64,000 nucleotides of DNA from Ctena decussata (taxonomy: Eukaryota; Mollusca; Bivalvia; Lucinida; Lucinidae): assembly GCA_963989385.1 (NCBI GenBank), contig OZ022498.1, forward strand, positions 104,951,298-105,015,297, given 5' to 3'. The notes under the pieces are model-generated. The model searched no databases. It was given only the letters and a program-made list of their open reading frames with translations, and was not told where the DNA came from. The position numbers and the translations under genes are program-made. Position 1 is the stretch's first letter. Every line of letters begins with the position of its first letter. Shown here piece after piece: positions 1-12,134 of the stretch.

Positions 1-3000
1 ACAAGAATTAGCGAAAGTGCATCTGGCTGCCGTTTGCCTGTTTTTTACTTGGCTTTAATCATCTTAAACCCTCGGGAATCAAATTGGAACCTGACTGCTA
101 GTTACCAGTTGCCAGTTCATAAGAGTTAGCGAATTGGCATCTGGCTGCTGTTCGCCGGTTTCCTATGTAGCTTTAATCGTCCCAAACCCTCTCAAATCGA
201 ATTGGCAACTGGCTGCCAGTTACCTGTTCACAAAAATTTGCGAATTGGCATCGGAATGTCGTTTGCCGTTTTCCTAGATAGATTTAGTCGTCTCAAACCC
301 TCTCGAATCGAATTGGCATCCGGCTGCCAGTTGCCAGTTACCAATTCATGAAAATTTTTAAATTGGCATCTGGCTGCCGTTTGCTGGTTTCCTAAGTAGC
401 TTTAATCGTCTTAAACACTGTCAAATCGAACTGGCATCTGGCTAACAGTTGCCACTTGCCAATTCGCGAGAATTAATGAACTGGTATCTGGCTGCCGTTT
501 GACGGTTTTTTACTTGGCTTAATCGTCATAAACACAATCGAATCGAATTGGCATCTGGCTGCCAGTTGCCAGTTCATAAGAAATACCGAATTGGCATCTG
601 GCTGCCGTTTGCAGGTTTCCTAAGTAATTTTAATCGACTTAAACACTCTCAAATCGAACTGGTATCTGGCTGCCAGTTGCCATTAGCCAATTCGCGATAG
701 TTAGCGAAATGGCATCTGGCTGCCGTTTGCCTGTTTTTTACTTGGCTTTAATCATCTTAAACCCTCTCGAATCGAATTGGCATCTGGCTGTCAGTTGCCA
801 GTTGCCAGTTTATACGAATTAGCACATTGGCATCTGGCTGCCATTTGCAGGTTTCCTAAAATCACCTGAAACCCTCTCAAATCGAAATGGCAACTGGCTG
901 CCAGTTGCCAGTGTCCAATTCACAAGAATTTGCGATTTGGCATCGAGATGTCGTTTGCCGGTTTCCTATTTAGCTTTAATCGTCTAACACCCGCTCAAAT
1001 CGAATTGGCCTCTGGCTGCCAGTTGCCTGTTATAAATTCATAAAAATTTTCGGATCAGCATCTGGCTGCCGTATGCAGGTTTCCTATGTAGCTTTACTCG
1101 TCTTAAACAGTCTCAAATCGAATTGGCATCTGGCTGCCAGTTGCCAATTCATAAAAAATTATGAATTCGCATCTGGCTGCCGTTTTCCGGTTTCCTATGT
1201 AGCTTTAATGTTCTTAAACACTCTCAAATCCAATTGATATCTGGCTGCCAGTTGCCAGTTGCCCATTCGTTAAAAACATTCGAACTGGCATCTGGATGTC
1301 GTTTTTCGGTTTCCTATGTAAGTCTAATCGTTTTAAACACTCTCAAATCGAATTGGCATCTGGTTGACAAGAATTTGCGAATTGGCATCTGGATGTCGTT
1401 TGCCGTTTTCCTAGATACATATAGTCGTTTCAAACCATTTCGAATCGAATTGGCATCAGGCTACCAGTTGCCAGTTACCAATTCATAAAAAAATTCGAAT
1501 TAGCATCTGGCTGCTGTTTTCCGGTTTCCAAAGTAGCTTTAATAATCTTAAACCCTTTCAAATCGAATTGGCATTTGGCTGCCAGTTACCAGTTGCACAT
1601 TCGCAAGAATAAGCAAACTGGCATATGGCTGCCGTTTGCCGGTTTTTGAGTTGGCTTTTATCGTCGTAAACCCTCTCAAATCGAATTGGCATCTGGCTGC
1701 CAGTTGCCAGTTCATTTGAATTAGCGAATTGACATTTGACTGCTGTTTGACGGTTTCCTATGTTGCTTTAATCGTCTTAAACCCTCTCAAACCACATTGG
1801 CATCTGGCTACCAGTTGCCAGTTGCCAATTCACAAGAATTTGCGAACTGGCATCTGAATGTCGTTTGCCGTTTTCCTAGATAGATTTAGTCGTCTCAGAA
1901 CCTCTCGAATCAAATTCGCATCCGGCTGCCAGTTGCCAGTTACCAATATATTCATGAAATGTTTCGATTTGGCATCTGGCTGTCGTTTTCCAGTTTCCTA
2001 AGTAGCTTTAATGGTCTTAAACCCTATCAAATCGAATTGGCATCTGGCTGCGAGTTGCCAATTCGCAACTTGCTGCCATTTGCCGGTTATTTTACTTTGC
2101 TTTAATCGTCTTAAACCCTCTCGAATCAAATTTACATCTGACTGCAAGTTGCCAGTTTACAGTTCAAAGAATTAGCGAATTGGCATCTTGCTGTCGTTTG
2201 CAGGTTTCCCATGTAGCTTAAATCGCCTGAAACCCTCTCAAATCGAATTGGCAACTGGCTGCCAGACTGCCTGTTTCAAATTCACAAGAATTTGAAAATT
2301 GACATATGCATGTCGTTTGCCGGTTTCCTATTTAGCCTTAATCGTCTAAAACCCGCCCAAATCGAATTGGCATCTGGCTGCCAGTTGCCAGTTGCCAATT
2401 CATTAAACTTTTCTGGCATCTGACTGCCGTTAGCCGGTTTCCCATGTAGCTGTAATGGTCTTAAACACTCTCAAATCGAAATGTCATCTGGCTGCCAGTT
2501 GCCAGTTAATAAAAAATTTCAAATTGGCATCTGTATGTCGTTTGCCGGTTTCCCATGAAGCTTTAATCGTCTTAAACACTTTCAAATCGAATTGACATTT
2601 GGCTGCTAGTTGCCAGTTGCCAATTCATAAAAAATTTCGATTTGGCATCTGGCTGCATTTTGCCGGTTTCCTATGTAGCTTTGATCGTCTTAAACCCTCA
2701 CTAATCGAATTAGCATCTACCTGCCTGTGGCTAAATGCCGTTTCACAAGAATTAGCGAACTGGCATCTGGCTGCCTTTTGCCGGATACCTTTTTAGCTTT
2801 AATCAACTTAAACCCTCAAAAATCGAATTGGCATCTGGGTGCCAGTTGTCATTTCACAAGAATTAGCAAATTGGCATCTGGTTGCCTTTAGCCCGTTTCC
2901 TGAACTTTTATCGTCTTAAGCCCTCTGAAATCAATTTGGCATCTGGCTGCCAGTTGCCACTTGCCAATTCACAATAATAAAAATCAGCATGTGGCTGCCG

Positions 3001-4286
3001 TGTCCCGGTTTCCTATTTAGGTTTAATCGTCTTAAATCCGCTCTAATCGAATTGGTATCTGATTGCCAGTTTCAATTCACAAGAATTTGCGAATTGGCAT
3101 CTGTCTGCCTTTTGCCGATGTCTATTTAGCTTTGATCGTCTTAAGCCCTCCCAAATAGAATTATCATCTGTCTGCCAGTTGCCAGGTGCAAATACATAAG
3201 AATTAGTGAATTGGCATCTGGCTGCCGTTTGCCGGTTTCCTATGTAGCTTTAATCGTCTTAAATTCTCGAAAATCGAATTGGCATCTGGCTGCCAGTTGC
3301 CAGTTGCCAATTCGGAAAAATTAGCGAATTGGCATCTGGATGTCGTTTGCTTGTTTCCTATTTAGCTTTAACCGTCTTAAACCCTCTCGAATCGAATTGG
3401 CATCTGGCTGCCAGTTGCCAGTTGCCAGTTCACAAGAATTAGCGAATTGGCATCTGGCTGCCGTTTGCAGGTTTCCTATGTAGCTTAAATCGTCTGAAAC
3501 CCTCTCAGATCGAATTGGCAACTGTCTGCCAGTTGCCAGTTTCCAATTCATAAACCTTTTCGAATCGCCATCTTGCTGCCGGTTGCCGGTTTCCTATGTA
3601 GCTTCAATTTTCTTAACCCCTCTGGAATCGAATGGGCATCTGGCTTCCAGTTGCCAATTCGCAAGAATTAGTGAATTGGCATCTGGCTGCCGTTTACCGG
3701 TTTCCTTCATGACTTTAATCGTCTTAAACACTCATGAATCGAATTGGCATCTGGCTTCCAGTTGCCAGTTTCCAGTTCAGAAGAACTAGCGAAATGTCAT
3801 CTGGCTGTCGTTTGTCGGTTTCCTATGTAGATTTAATCGTCTTAAACCCTCTCAAATCCAATTGGCATCTGGCTGTCAGTTGCCAGTTGCCAATTTGCAA
3901 GAATTTGCGAATTGGCATCTGGCTGCCGTTTGCCGGTTTCCTATTTAGCTTAAATCGGCTTAAATCCTCTCAAATCGAATTGGCACTTGGCTGCCGTTTG
4001 CCAGTTGCCTATTCACCTGGAATGCTCAAAAACCCTCTCGAGTCGAATTGGCATCTGGCTGCCAGTTGCCAATTCACGCGAATTGGCATGTGGCTGCTGT
4101 TTGCCAGTTTCCTATTCAGCTGTAAAAGCATCTCAAATCGAACCGGCAACTAGCTGCCAGTTGCCTGTCGCCAATTCGCGAGAATTTGCGAATTGGCATC
4201 TAGAATGTGAAGTTAGCTGCCATTTGCCAGTTGCCGATTGATTAGGCAATTGGCAACTGGCAACTGGCAGCCAACTTCACGAACAT
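1..4286 (+). repeat. Satellite array, right arm of a fold-back element (copy 1)
   Basis: Imperfect tandem repeat with a period of about 113-120 bp, running off the left edge of the window. Each unit has two halves that both start near GGCATCTGGCTGCC. One half continues CAGTTGCCAGTTGCC; the other continues GTTTGCCGGTTTCC and ends with TTTAATCGTCTTAAACC. All units face the same way. The array stops sharply at GGCAGCCAACTTCACGAACAT, the same terminus (inverted or direct) that bounds the 39.7-47.1 kb element, so this is read as the right arm of another copy whose left arm lies outside the window. Short reading frames inside it are by-products of the repeat. If the family makes 9-bp duplications, the target repeat here would be 4287-4295. 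Confidence 0.85.
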
Positions 4287-4731
4287 CTTTTGTTGTCTCC
4301 TGTATACTTTGCGCAATGCACCTAGCAATGCATAAAATATAGTATTTCTTTTCATTAAAGGAGTATGGATAAATGTGTTTGACTTTTACAAGACAGACAA
4401 CTGTGTGATTCCCCTCTCCAATGGGGACTACAAATGCTAAGAGTTCTTTTTTTTCCTTTAACAGTTGCCCCCTATGAGAAGGGAAGCAAAATTTCATGTC
4501 AAAGTGATCCCCCTTGATTGTATCTACTTCACAAACATGTTCACAGCGAACGATCACATTCAAATGTTAGCCGGCTGCCTGGGGTGTTAACTAGTATATG
4601 TGTAGTACCTAAACAGCAGACGACAAACAGTTAGTATGCAAAATTAAAAAAAAAACACTAAAATAAAAAAAAAATCAATGCTTCTTTTAAGCTATTAAGC
4701 TATACCATAAGGAGGATTTGAATACAAGCGG
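4287..4731. other. Single-copy-looking spacer, no supported gene
   Basis: Flank of the satellite array. A 116-codon minus-strand frame starts here and runs into the array. It has no recognisable domain, no signal peptide and no splice-supported neighbours, so it is not called a gene. Confidence 0.5.
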
Positions 4732-4800
4732 GCAAACACTGTAAATCTAAATCAGTCGGCTCATTATGAGCCGTCTCATCTGGATCTCTACGCTGTTTGC
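4732..4800. repeat. Short palindrome with GCTCATTATGAGC core
   Basis: Imperfect inverted repeat bounded by GCAAACACTGT and GCTGTTTGC, centred on GGCTCATTATGAGCC. The same core and arms recur inside MITEs at 6.76-6.95, 23.04-23.25, 48.71-48.92 and 49.96-50.16 kb, so this looks like the bare centre of that superfamily. Confidence 0.65.
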
Positions 4801-4923
4801 AAATTCAACCTAGTACGTAAGCATTGCCTGGTTTAAGGAGCGTGGATGCACCTCAAAGTTTTTCTTCCAGCTTTGTAAAGGGAACACCTTTTGTGACTTC
4901 CTGTCTGCTTCCAGAACGAGATA

Positions 4924-5115
4924 TACCGTAACAATTCCAAATATTGGGACATCAAAAATGATTACCATAATTGTCCTTAAATTGGAACAGTTTGGTTTTA
5001 CAGTGCAGTAATGTGTCCAAAAATGCAAATGGGGTGACAAATAGTGTAAACCCTGATCTGGGTTTGCATTATTTGCTCAGACCCTACTGTCCCAATATAT
5101 AGAGTTTTTACGGTA
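4924..5115. mobile_element. MITE, TIR TACCGTAA...TTGGGACA
   Basis: About 190 bp bounded by TACCGTAACA...ATATTGGGACA on the left and TGTCCCAATAT...TTACGGTA on the right. A related copy lies at 8760-8931 and a fragment near 33,370. No coding capacity. Confidence 0.65.
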
Positions 5116-5287
5116 CTTATAAAGAAAACAATATGCTCCTATGGAGCAAATTTTTTCCTTTACTGAGAATGGTGCAAAATGGAAATGATGGAGTTGCTTC
5201 CCCTAGGCTGTGTATCCAAAGTACCATACCTTATTTACCCCAGGTGTCCGGCAAGCAAAGTATACCAAGACCAAATTTCTCTTGATG

Positions 5288-5500
5288 GTTGGTTGGTTGA
5301 TTTGATGCTTAACGTCCACGGTAAACAACTAAGGTCATGTCTAGTCTAGTCGGGACGGTCAGTTAACCTAACCACACTATTCCTGGGCAGGCTTAGACCT
5401 CCTAAGCGGTTAACCAGTACCAAGTGCACATACTTTCGCCAGTAACTGACAACTGCCCTTCTTGAATCAGCGGAAGGAGAAACGAAAGTATGAAGTCTGA
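5288..5500 (-). mobile_element. SINE-like element, minus strand
   Basis: Begins (plus strand) with a GGTTGGTTGGTTGA tract, the expected simple-repeat 3' tail of a minus-strand SINE. Then comes GCTTAACGTCC...AACAACTAAGGTCAT, a core shared with the element at 33.83-33.99 kb (TTTAACGTCC...AACAACTAGGTCAT). The shared core plus different tails fits a SINE superfamily. Exact ends are uncertain. Confidence 0.55.
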
Positions 5501-6756
5501 TCATTGTCTACACTGTATTTGAAAAGTTTCCTAAATATCTATTTGATAAATTAGCTCCGTTTCAAATCCGGAGAAAGGAGAATTTGTTTTATAAGGTTAT
5601 CGTAATACTGAATTTTGTTGTCCAGAGCCACTTACCTTATGGGGTTAATAAGCCGTGCTCTTGTGGGAGTTGAATTGCTTAGGAAATAAGCCCTAGAGAC
5701 TAATGACATTTTTTTTCGTAATTTAATGAGTGGCGAAGTGTCTTGAAGATGATGGAAAAAGTTGATGTAGCAAAAGCAATGAAAAATCGAACATTTCCTG
5801 ACTAGTATGAGAATCTGTAGTATAAACATGTGTTAGTTATCTTTATTTAAAGCAGAAATAAATTTTTCTCTACTATAAATTAAAGGCCCCATTGCTCTAT
5901 CAGCATGAAATATTTTATCGTGAACTTCTCACTACAGTTTCTTCATTGTATATGATCGTGATTGGCCGGCTTTGAAAAATTAAAACGTCCTTGAGTTTCT
6001 CATAAAACGAGTTGAAAAAATATCTGAGTCATTTTAGTTGGCAACTAAAATGACCTACTTTCGGTTTAACAAGTTTCATTTCACGGTAAAGATACAAGGT
6101 ACAAAAGGTAACAATACAAGGTACAGGAGGACAAATACAATGTACAGTCGTTTAACAGTTGATAAAAATACAATGTAAGGCGAGGATCCCATTCCTTGTC
6201 TCGCTGTTGTGTGAGTTAATTGCCCATCGGGGAACCAGAAACGATAGGAGAGACTTGTCTTTTTTTTTCTCAAAATACACTATTCCTACTTTTTTTAGCC
6301 AGTAATATGACACAAAAAGCACAACAACCGACATATTATCACCAATTCTGAATGTTGTACTAATTTTATTATTTATTTTTTTTCAGATTTTATATATATG
6401 TTGCCATGAAATTGTGAATAAATAAATAAACTAATTTTATTAGGATTTGTGCTTTGACGATTTTTACCACTGATAGGACTATGGAGATTTTAAATAAACA
6501 AACACACAAATAATAATAGTAATAACAAATAGCCATAATAATCAAAAAAAAAAAAAAAAAAAAAGAGAACTTTATCAACGCAAAATATCATAAAATGCAA
6601 AAAGATGCTTTTGTATGTCACGTTTTGCTGTACACGTCAAAAACAAAAGGCAGCCTTATCTATTTATGGCAAAATCCACAAAACTCTTCTGCTGATGCGA
6701 AGTTTTCCATCCATGTAAAATACCGTATTGTATATAATGCACAATATGGTCAAGTC
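5501..6756. other. AT-rich spacer with poly-A tract
   Basis: No gene or clear repeat seen, apart from a run of about 19 A at 6546-6564. Short minus-strand frames (5632-5829, 6076-6334, 6390-6578) lack domains or splice support. Confidence 0.5.
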
Positions 6757-6759
6757 AGC

Positions 6760-6952
6760 TAAATTCGGACAACAGGTAATTTCGGACAGTGACATTGTTT
6801 CCGTTATATCTCAGTTGTTTGGAATTAAAACAAAAATAACTGGGCACACAGTGAAAATCCTGATGAGACGGCTCATTATGAGCCGTCTCATCTGGATTTT
6901 CACTGTTTGCAATGGTGTGTCCGAATTTACCTGCTGTCCGAATTTACCTGTT
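6760..6952. mobile_element. MITE, TIR CAGGTAATTTCGGACA
   Basis: Left end ACAGGTAATTTCGGACA, right end TGTCCGAATTTACCTG, with an extra TCCGAATTTACC iteration. The centre is a near-perfect hairpin, GAGACGGCTCATTATGAGCCGTCTC. Same family as the complete copy at 23,036-23,250. Confidence 0.75.
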
Positions 6953-7012
6953 ACGAACAGCAACTTTCTTGCTAACGGAAATCATGACTTTTGAAAGCGC
7001 AGACAACCCCTT

Positions 7013-7120
7013 CCCACTGGGCACACAAGGTTGAATCAATATTGAATCAACCTTGATTCAACGTCATGACGTTGAATCAAGGTTGATTCAATTTTGATTC
7101 AACTTTGTGTACCTGCCGGG
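7013..7120. mobile_element. Palindromic MITE, CCCACTGGGCACACA family
   Basis: Termini CCCACTGGGCACACA and TGTGTACCTGCCGGG enclose alternating TTGAATCA/TGATTCAA units around a central ACGTCATGACGT. Related copies: 12,892; 16,277; 27,645; 48,571; 52,324; 52,505 and 52,749. Confidence 0.8.
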
Positions 7121-7156
7121 CGGTAGTGATAGCAGCATTGACAGATAGCGAACCTC

Positions 7157-7208
7157 TATGCACACAACGTTGGTTCTACATTGAATCAACGTTGATTCAA
7201 CGTCATTC
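7157..7208. mobile_element. Half copy of the TTGAATCA palindromic family
   Basis: GCACACAACGTT followed by TTGAATCAACGTTGATTCAA and ACGTCAT. The matching right half is absent within 300 bp. Confidence 0.55.
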
Positions 7209-8135
7209 ATGGAAACTAGAGTTTTTATTGACCTTTTAAGGTTGAAATTAAGATACAACAATGGCAAACATTACTAATCCCAACAAAAATGGAACGCAAC
7301 CTATAACAATTTTGAGTGGTTATTTTCAACCAATCAAACGCAGTCTAACATAGTCGTTATGACATTTATTACATTATCGCTGATAGATAGCATTAAAACA
7401 CTAGTCTTCAAAGAATATGACGTACGCAAGGCAATGCGTTTATTAATTCTGGGAGGACGGTTATGAACGCTGCAATTATCGACCCACGGAGGCTGTTGCC
7501 GACCCCTTATATATTTTGTTAAAAAAAAAGAGAACACTAACCAAAGTGGCAGTGCTACAGAACTTTTCTAAACCAGCTGATACCAAAGACAATCTTACAG
7601 CATCTGAATATCTTGGTTTGAACTTTATTTCATTGTTACATGTACATGCTAAACAAGAGAATAAGCTGCATACATTAGTACATTAGACAAATAGGATTCA
7701 GGAGAATGTCAGTTGACCTTCATGAATTTATTGATCTTGATTCAAATAATTTATGTTTTCATATGATAAAGTATTCATTTCATGTAACATGAAACTAAGT
7801 TTAAGCTCGATTATAAATCGCTTGTATTTTGCAAGCGACTGGAAGCAAAATACAGCTAAAAACGGATATAGATAGTATTACATGTAATTACTCTAGTATA
7901 GATTATTTTAGTTATAAGATAAAAAGTCATCGCACATAATCCTTCCATCGTTTTTGCGCTATTAGGCACTCCTATTAGGAATCAATACATTATCACAGAT
8001 GTTTCTAATTATCTAAAACAAGAATAAGATGATAACGCTCTGCTAAACCATATAAATATGTATTCTTTTATTTTTGTTGCAGGGATATTTTTTGGATGGG
8101 CCCGAGCCATTTTGTGAGAAAACTATTAGTAGAAG

Positions 8136-8138
<3 letters not shown>
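7209..8138. other. AT-rich spacer
   Basis: No gene, tandem repeat or clear transposon terminus seen. Confidence 0.5.
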
Positions 8139-8178
<40 letters not shown>

Positions 8179-8370
8179 CTTTATTTATACAGGATAACTC
8201 AGTTGGACAAGGCCAATCTTCCTTGAGGTCTCTCTCAAAAGCATATATATACACTGACATGGTAACTATATCATTAAACAAAACAAGTTAAAAAAAATAA
8301 TAAAAACATGCACATATGTTTGACCATTAATGCTTAGTGTTCTATAAACGACTTCATGGAAAGCAGAACA
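8139..8370 (-). mobile_element. 3' end of a non-LTR element or SINE, minus strand
   Basis: An (AAT)n tract at 8139-8176 is followed by GACTTTATTTATACAGG. Read on the minus strand this is ...AATAAAGTC(ATT)n, the typical 3' terminus of a truncated LINE or LINE-dependent SINE. The upstream boundary near 8370 is approximate. Confidence 0.6.
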
Positions 8371-8376
8371 GACCCA

Positions 8377-8599
8377 GGGGCCGTATTCATAAAACGACTT
8401 AAGTGGTTGCTATTCTGTTGCTAAGGCTAAATATCTATAAAGGAGATTCCCTACAACTATGAAATTTGCTCTGGAGGAACAGTCTCTGTAAGACTGTTCC
8501 TCCAGAGCAAATTTCATAGTTGTAGCGAATTTCCTTCAAAGAAATTTAGCCTTAGCAACAGCATAGCAACCACTTAAGTCGTTTTATGAATACGGCCCC
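8377..8599. mobile_element. MITE, TIR GGGGCCGTATTCATAAAA
   Basis: A 223-bp palindrome: GGGGCCGTATTCATAAAACG at the left and its complement at the right, with a central hairpin on GGAACAGTCT...AGACTGTTCC. No ORF. Confidence 0.85.
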
Positions 8600-8759
8600 A
8601 GATCAGCTGCTATGTTCCATGGCATTTGATTAAGACCAACTCTGTGTGCAATAAAAAACTTGTAATTCTGAAATTTTAAATGCAAGGTGGAAGAGTCCAC
8701 TGAACATTAATGGACAGATCCGTCTGTCCCAATAATTAGATTTTACGGTTATTTGAAAT

Positions 8760-8931
8760 TACCGTACAAATCTAATTATTGGGACAGACGGATCTGCACA
8801 AACTGTGTAGTCCCAGATCAGACTCAGGGGCTGCACCATTTGCCACCTGGCATTTGCATCTTGTGGACAAATTGCAGTCCATTTTCAGGACAATTACTTC
8901 AGATGTCCCAATTTTCAGAATCTTTATGGTA
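8760..8931. mobile_element. MITE, TIR TACCGTA...TTGGGACA, joined to retrotransposon
   Basis: Left end TACCGTACAAAT...TTGGGACAG and right end GATGTCCCAA...TATGGTA, matching the 4924-5115 element. Just upstream, 8711-8759 holds a second inverted copy of the left terminus. The long retrotransposon reading frame begins inside this MITE. Confidence 0.65.
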
Positions 8932-11481
8932 AACAGAAATTATATACAAGATCACAAAACAGCTGGCATTAACACGTTTGGCTATAAACTGATTAATCTT
9001 TGTAAGGAGTTAGAATTGTGTATTGTAAACGGACGACTCGAGCCGGGACGATTCACATTCCAATCTAGCCAAGGAAACAGTGTTGTAGATTACTTTATTA
9101 CTAAAGCAACTAATTTTAAATTTATTAATAAAATAGAGGTAGAAGGTTTGAGCGAATTTTCCGATCACTGTCCGATAAATGTTAGTTTTTCCTTTTACCG
9201 AGAAGTTGAAAAGGATGATGAAACATTCTTTGATAAACTATTTTGGGATACGTCCAAATCAGAGAATTTATTAGAGGCCTTAAATAGAAAGAAGTCTTGT
9301 TTTGATGAGGTGATTCGAAACGATCTAGGACAGTCAGCTGATGTTAGCATATGTGTACAAAATCTTACCGATTTAATGTATGAAACATGCTTTTCAGTTT
9401 TTGGAAAAAGTGTCAGTTCTAAACCCAAAGAAAACTCGAAAAAAGCGAACTGGTTTACGAATGAATGCAGGAGGGCAAAAAGTAATTTTTTGTCGAGTAA
9501 ACGTATTTTTAAAAAATATCCAACTGATGATAACAAAAACAGATTATTTGCTGACAAACAAGCATACCGTAAAACAAAACGAAAAGCGGAAAATGTGCAC
9601 TTGCGAAATATGAAGCGTAAAATGTCTGACTTGAGTCGAAGCTCCCCGAAACAATTTTGGAAAAAAGTCAATGATTTCAGAAAGGGAAAATTGTCATCAT
9701 CAGACAAAGTCTCATTAAATGACTTTGCTGACCATTTTGAACATATTTCGAATTCGCCGCATTCCGACAGAGATTTTGGGGTACCTGATTTTGAGTCTCA
9801 AAATGTCGAAATAGAAATTCTGGACCAACCGATATCAGTTGAAGAAATTTCTAAAGCTATCGATTCGTTGAAGCGGGGGAAAAGTCCCGGGCTTGATGGC
9901 ATATTGGGCGATTTCTTTAAAGATGCCAAACCGTTTATTTTACCCTATTTACACACGGTTTATAACAATATTTTTGATTCTGGTGTTTATCCAGAAATTT
10001 GGTCAAAAGGCCTGATCGTTCCTATACCGAAAAAAGGTGATATGACGAACCCCTCAAATTATAGAGGAATAACCCTCATAAATTCATTTGCAAAATTATT
10101 TTCGCTAGTCATCCGTAAGCGAGTCAATAGTTGGTGCGAGGAGCAAAACTTATTGAATGATTTCCAGTTTGGTTTTAGGGATAAACGGGGCACGGCAGAC
10201 TGTATATTCGTATTACATACATTAATACAGAAGATTTTATCAAAGAAGTCTAAACTTTACTGCGCCTTCATAGACTACGAAAAGGCATTCGATACAATCA
10301 TTCATGATGCCATGTGGATAAAGCTCATTAATGCGGGATTAAGCTGTAAAATTATAATCATTATAAAAGCTATCTATAACAAAATATCAGCTTCTGTCAA
10401 ATTAAGCCATGATATTTCATCTTGCTTTGATATATGCCTAGGGTTGAAACAGGGAGAGCCGTTGTCCCCATTGCTGTTTGTCTTGTTTGTTAACGACATA
10501 TATTCATATCTAAAGAACGAAGAACAAGCTCCATCCATAAACGGTATTGATATTGACCAATTGTGTTTTTTCATTTTGATGTTTGCTGACGACATGGTAT
10601 TGTTTTCTGAGAGTCCCGATGAGCTACAGACACTTTTAGACAACTTATACAGATATACCACAGAATGGGGTCTTAAGATAAATACAGTCAAAACCAAGGT
10701 ATTAATATTTCAAAAAAGGCGCCAACAGTTAAACCGGTCTTGGAAACTGAATGATGCCATACTCGATGTCGTCGACAGTTTCTGTTATTTAGGCTTAAAG
10801 ATAAACTATACTGGAAATGTGGAGTTTACCACAAAAGCACTTTCGGACCAGGCACTGAGAGCTGCAAATGGACTTTTAGCTTTGTTTAAACGTTTGTCGT
10901 TTGATGTTAAGACTAAACTTTCTCTTTTCGACAGTCTTGTCACTCCAATTTTGTTGTATGGCGCTGAAGTATGGGGAATTTATAATATTAGTAGCATAGA
11001 TAAAATACATATCAAATATTGTAAAGCTATTTTGGGTGTAAGACAACAAACTCCTAACTTTGCCGTATTTGGGGAATTAGGCCGCTATCCTTTATCTGTC
11101 ATATGTAAGGAAAGGGCATTTAAGTTTTGGATTAAAATATTAAAATGCAGTAATTCTACATCTCCGATTTTCCACGTTTATCGGCACCAAGTAAACGAAT
11201 TAGCTTCGCATCCTCATGTGAGGACATGGGCTTCCGAAATAAAGCGCACTCTAGATACTTTGGGTCTAAGTAATTTTTGGAATTCACAGTTCGAGCATGT
11301 TCCAGCATACCAAGTCATTAAACAGAGATTACGAGATCAGTTCGTACAAACATGGAGCGCCACTTTACAAACAATGTCAAAACTTGAGTTGTATCTAAGA
11401 TATAAACAAAATTTTGAGTTTGAAAAATATCTGCACACTGTGGTGAATGATAAGCAGCGACAAACTCTGACTTCCTTTTGA
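8779..11481 (+). pseudogene. Truncated non-LTR retrotransposon ORF2 (endonuclease remnant + reverse transcriptase)
   Basis: A 900-codon open frame. The first roughly 51 codons are MITE sequence, so the ATG is not ancestral. Residues about 52-140 are the end of an EEP/APE-type endonuclease, with SVVDYF and SDHCPI motifs; the catalytic N-terminal half is missing. Residues about 350-640 form a reverse transcriptase: RGKSPGLDG, IPKKGD, NYRGITL, DYEKAFD (first catalytic Asp), LKQGEPLSPLLF and FADDMVLF (the catalytic DD pair). SFCYLGLKI and LLYGAEVWG follow, as in Jockey/CR1-type LINEs. The frame stops at TGA 11,479-11,481, but the same frame stays open to 11,778 and encodes a cysteine knuckle, so the stop looks like a nonsense mutation. 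Clade assignment is by motif memory only. The copy is dead: 5' truncated, with an internal stop. Confidence 0.9.
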
Positions 11482-11778
11482 TTAGTTTCCCATCGTCTTG
11501 AAATAGAAATTGGAAGGCACAATAATATACCAAGGGAACAACGACTTTGTAGGGTCTGTAACATGAAGCAACCGGAATCAGAGTATCACTTTTTACTAGT
11601 GTGCCCAGCGTATCATACTCTTAGATTAAAGTTTTTTCCAAAAAGTTATATTTCCTGGCCAAACCTGCAAAAATTTGAAAATTTGATGAAAAATAAAACA
11701 TCTAAAATTTCTAACAATATTTCAAAGTTTATTGTATCAGCAAATAAAGTAAGATCAGTTATTCTTAGCTCCAGTTAA
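11482..11778 (+). pseudogene. C-terminal continuation of the LINE ORF past an in-frame stop
   Basis: In frame with the 900-codon ORF. It includes RHNNIPREQRLCRVC and ESEYHFLLVCPAY, a C-x2-C...H-x4-C zinc-knuckle arrangement common at the C-terminus of non-LTR ORF2 proteins. It ends at TAA 11,776-11,778. Together with the upstream frame this is one protein interrupted by a TGA. Confidence 0.85.
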
Positions 11779-12134
11779 CCGCTTAAGTTATTTTTAATAA
11801 TGCATTCCTTTCTCACTTCAACTCTTGTACGTTTATGTGATTTTTTTTCAGAATGGAAATTTTCTTAACTTTGTTGTTTACTGAACTGCTGTCAGCTGGC
11901 GTCGTGTGAGCGTTTTTTTCGACGTCGTTTCAGCGTTGCTGCAACGTCAGCAACGCTGAAACGACGTTCTTACAGCGCCAGCTGACTGCAGGGTATGTAA
12001 TATGAGTACTACTACATTTGTATTTGCACTGCAAGATGTGTTAGTCATGTTGTATCATGTAAATAGCCAAAGGCAATGTATTTGCATGCCGATTTGCTAA
12101 TAAAGTTATTATTATTATTATTATTATTATTAAT
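11779..12134 (+). mobile_element. LINE 3' UTR and (TTA)n tail, with inserted hairpin
   Basis: 3' UTR of the retrotransposon, ending TAATAAAGTTATT and then (ATT)n. A palindrome at 11,886-11,993 (GTCAGCTGGCG...CGCCAGCTGAC, with ACGTCGTTTCAGCGTTG arms) is a small insertion in the UTR. Confidence 0.75.

Noticed and set aside
3734..4241. Cysteine-rich repeated frames in the satellite (also 42,922-44,374 and 39,772-40,816)
   Set aside because: Produced by the satellite unit itself (CQLPVA, CRLPVSY); frames shift from unit to unit and have no conserved start.
4213..4563. 116-codon minus frame next to the satellite
   Set aside because: Part of the frame is satellite; no domain, signal peptide or splice support.
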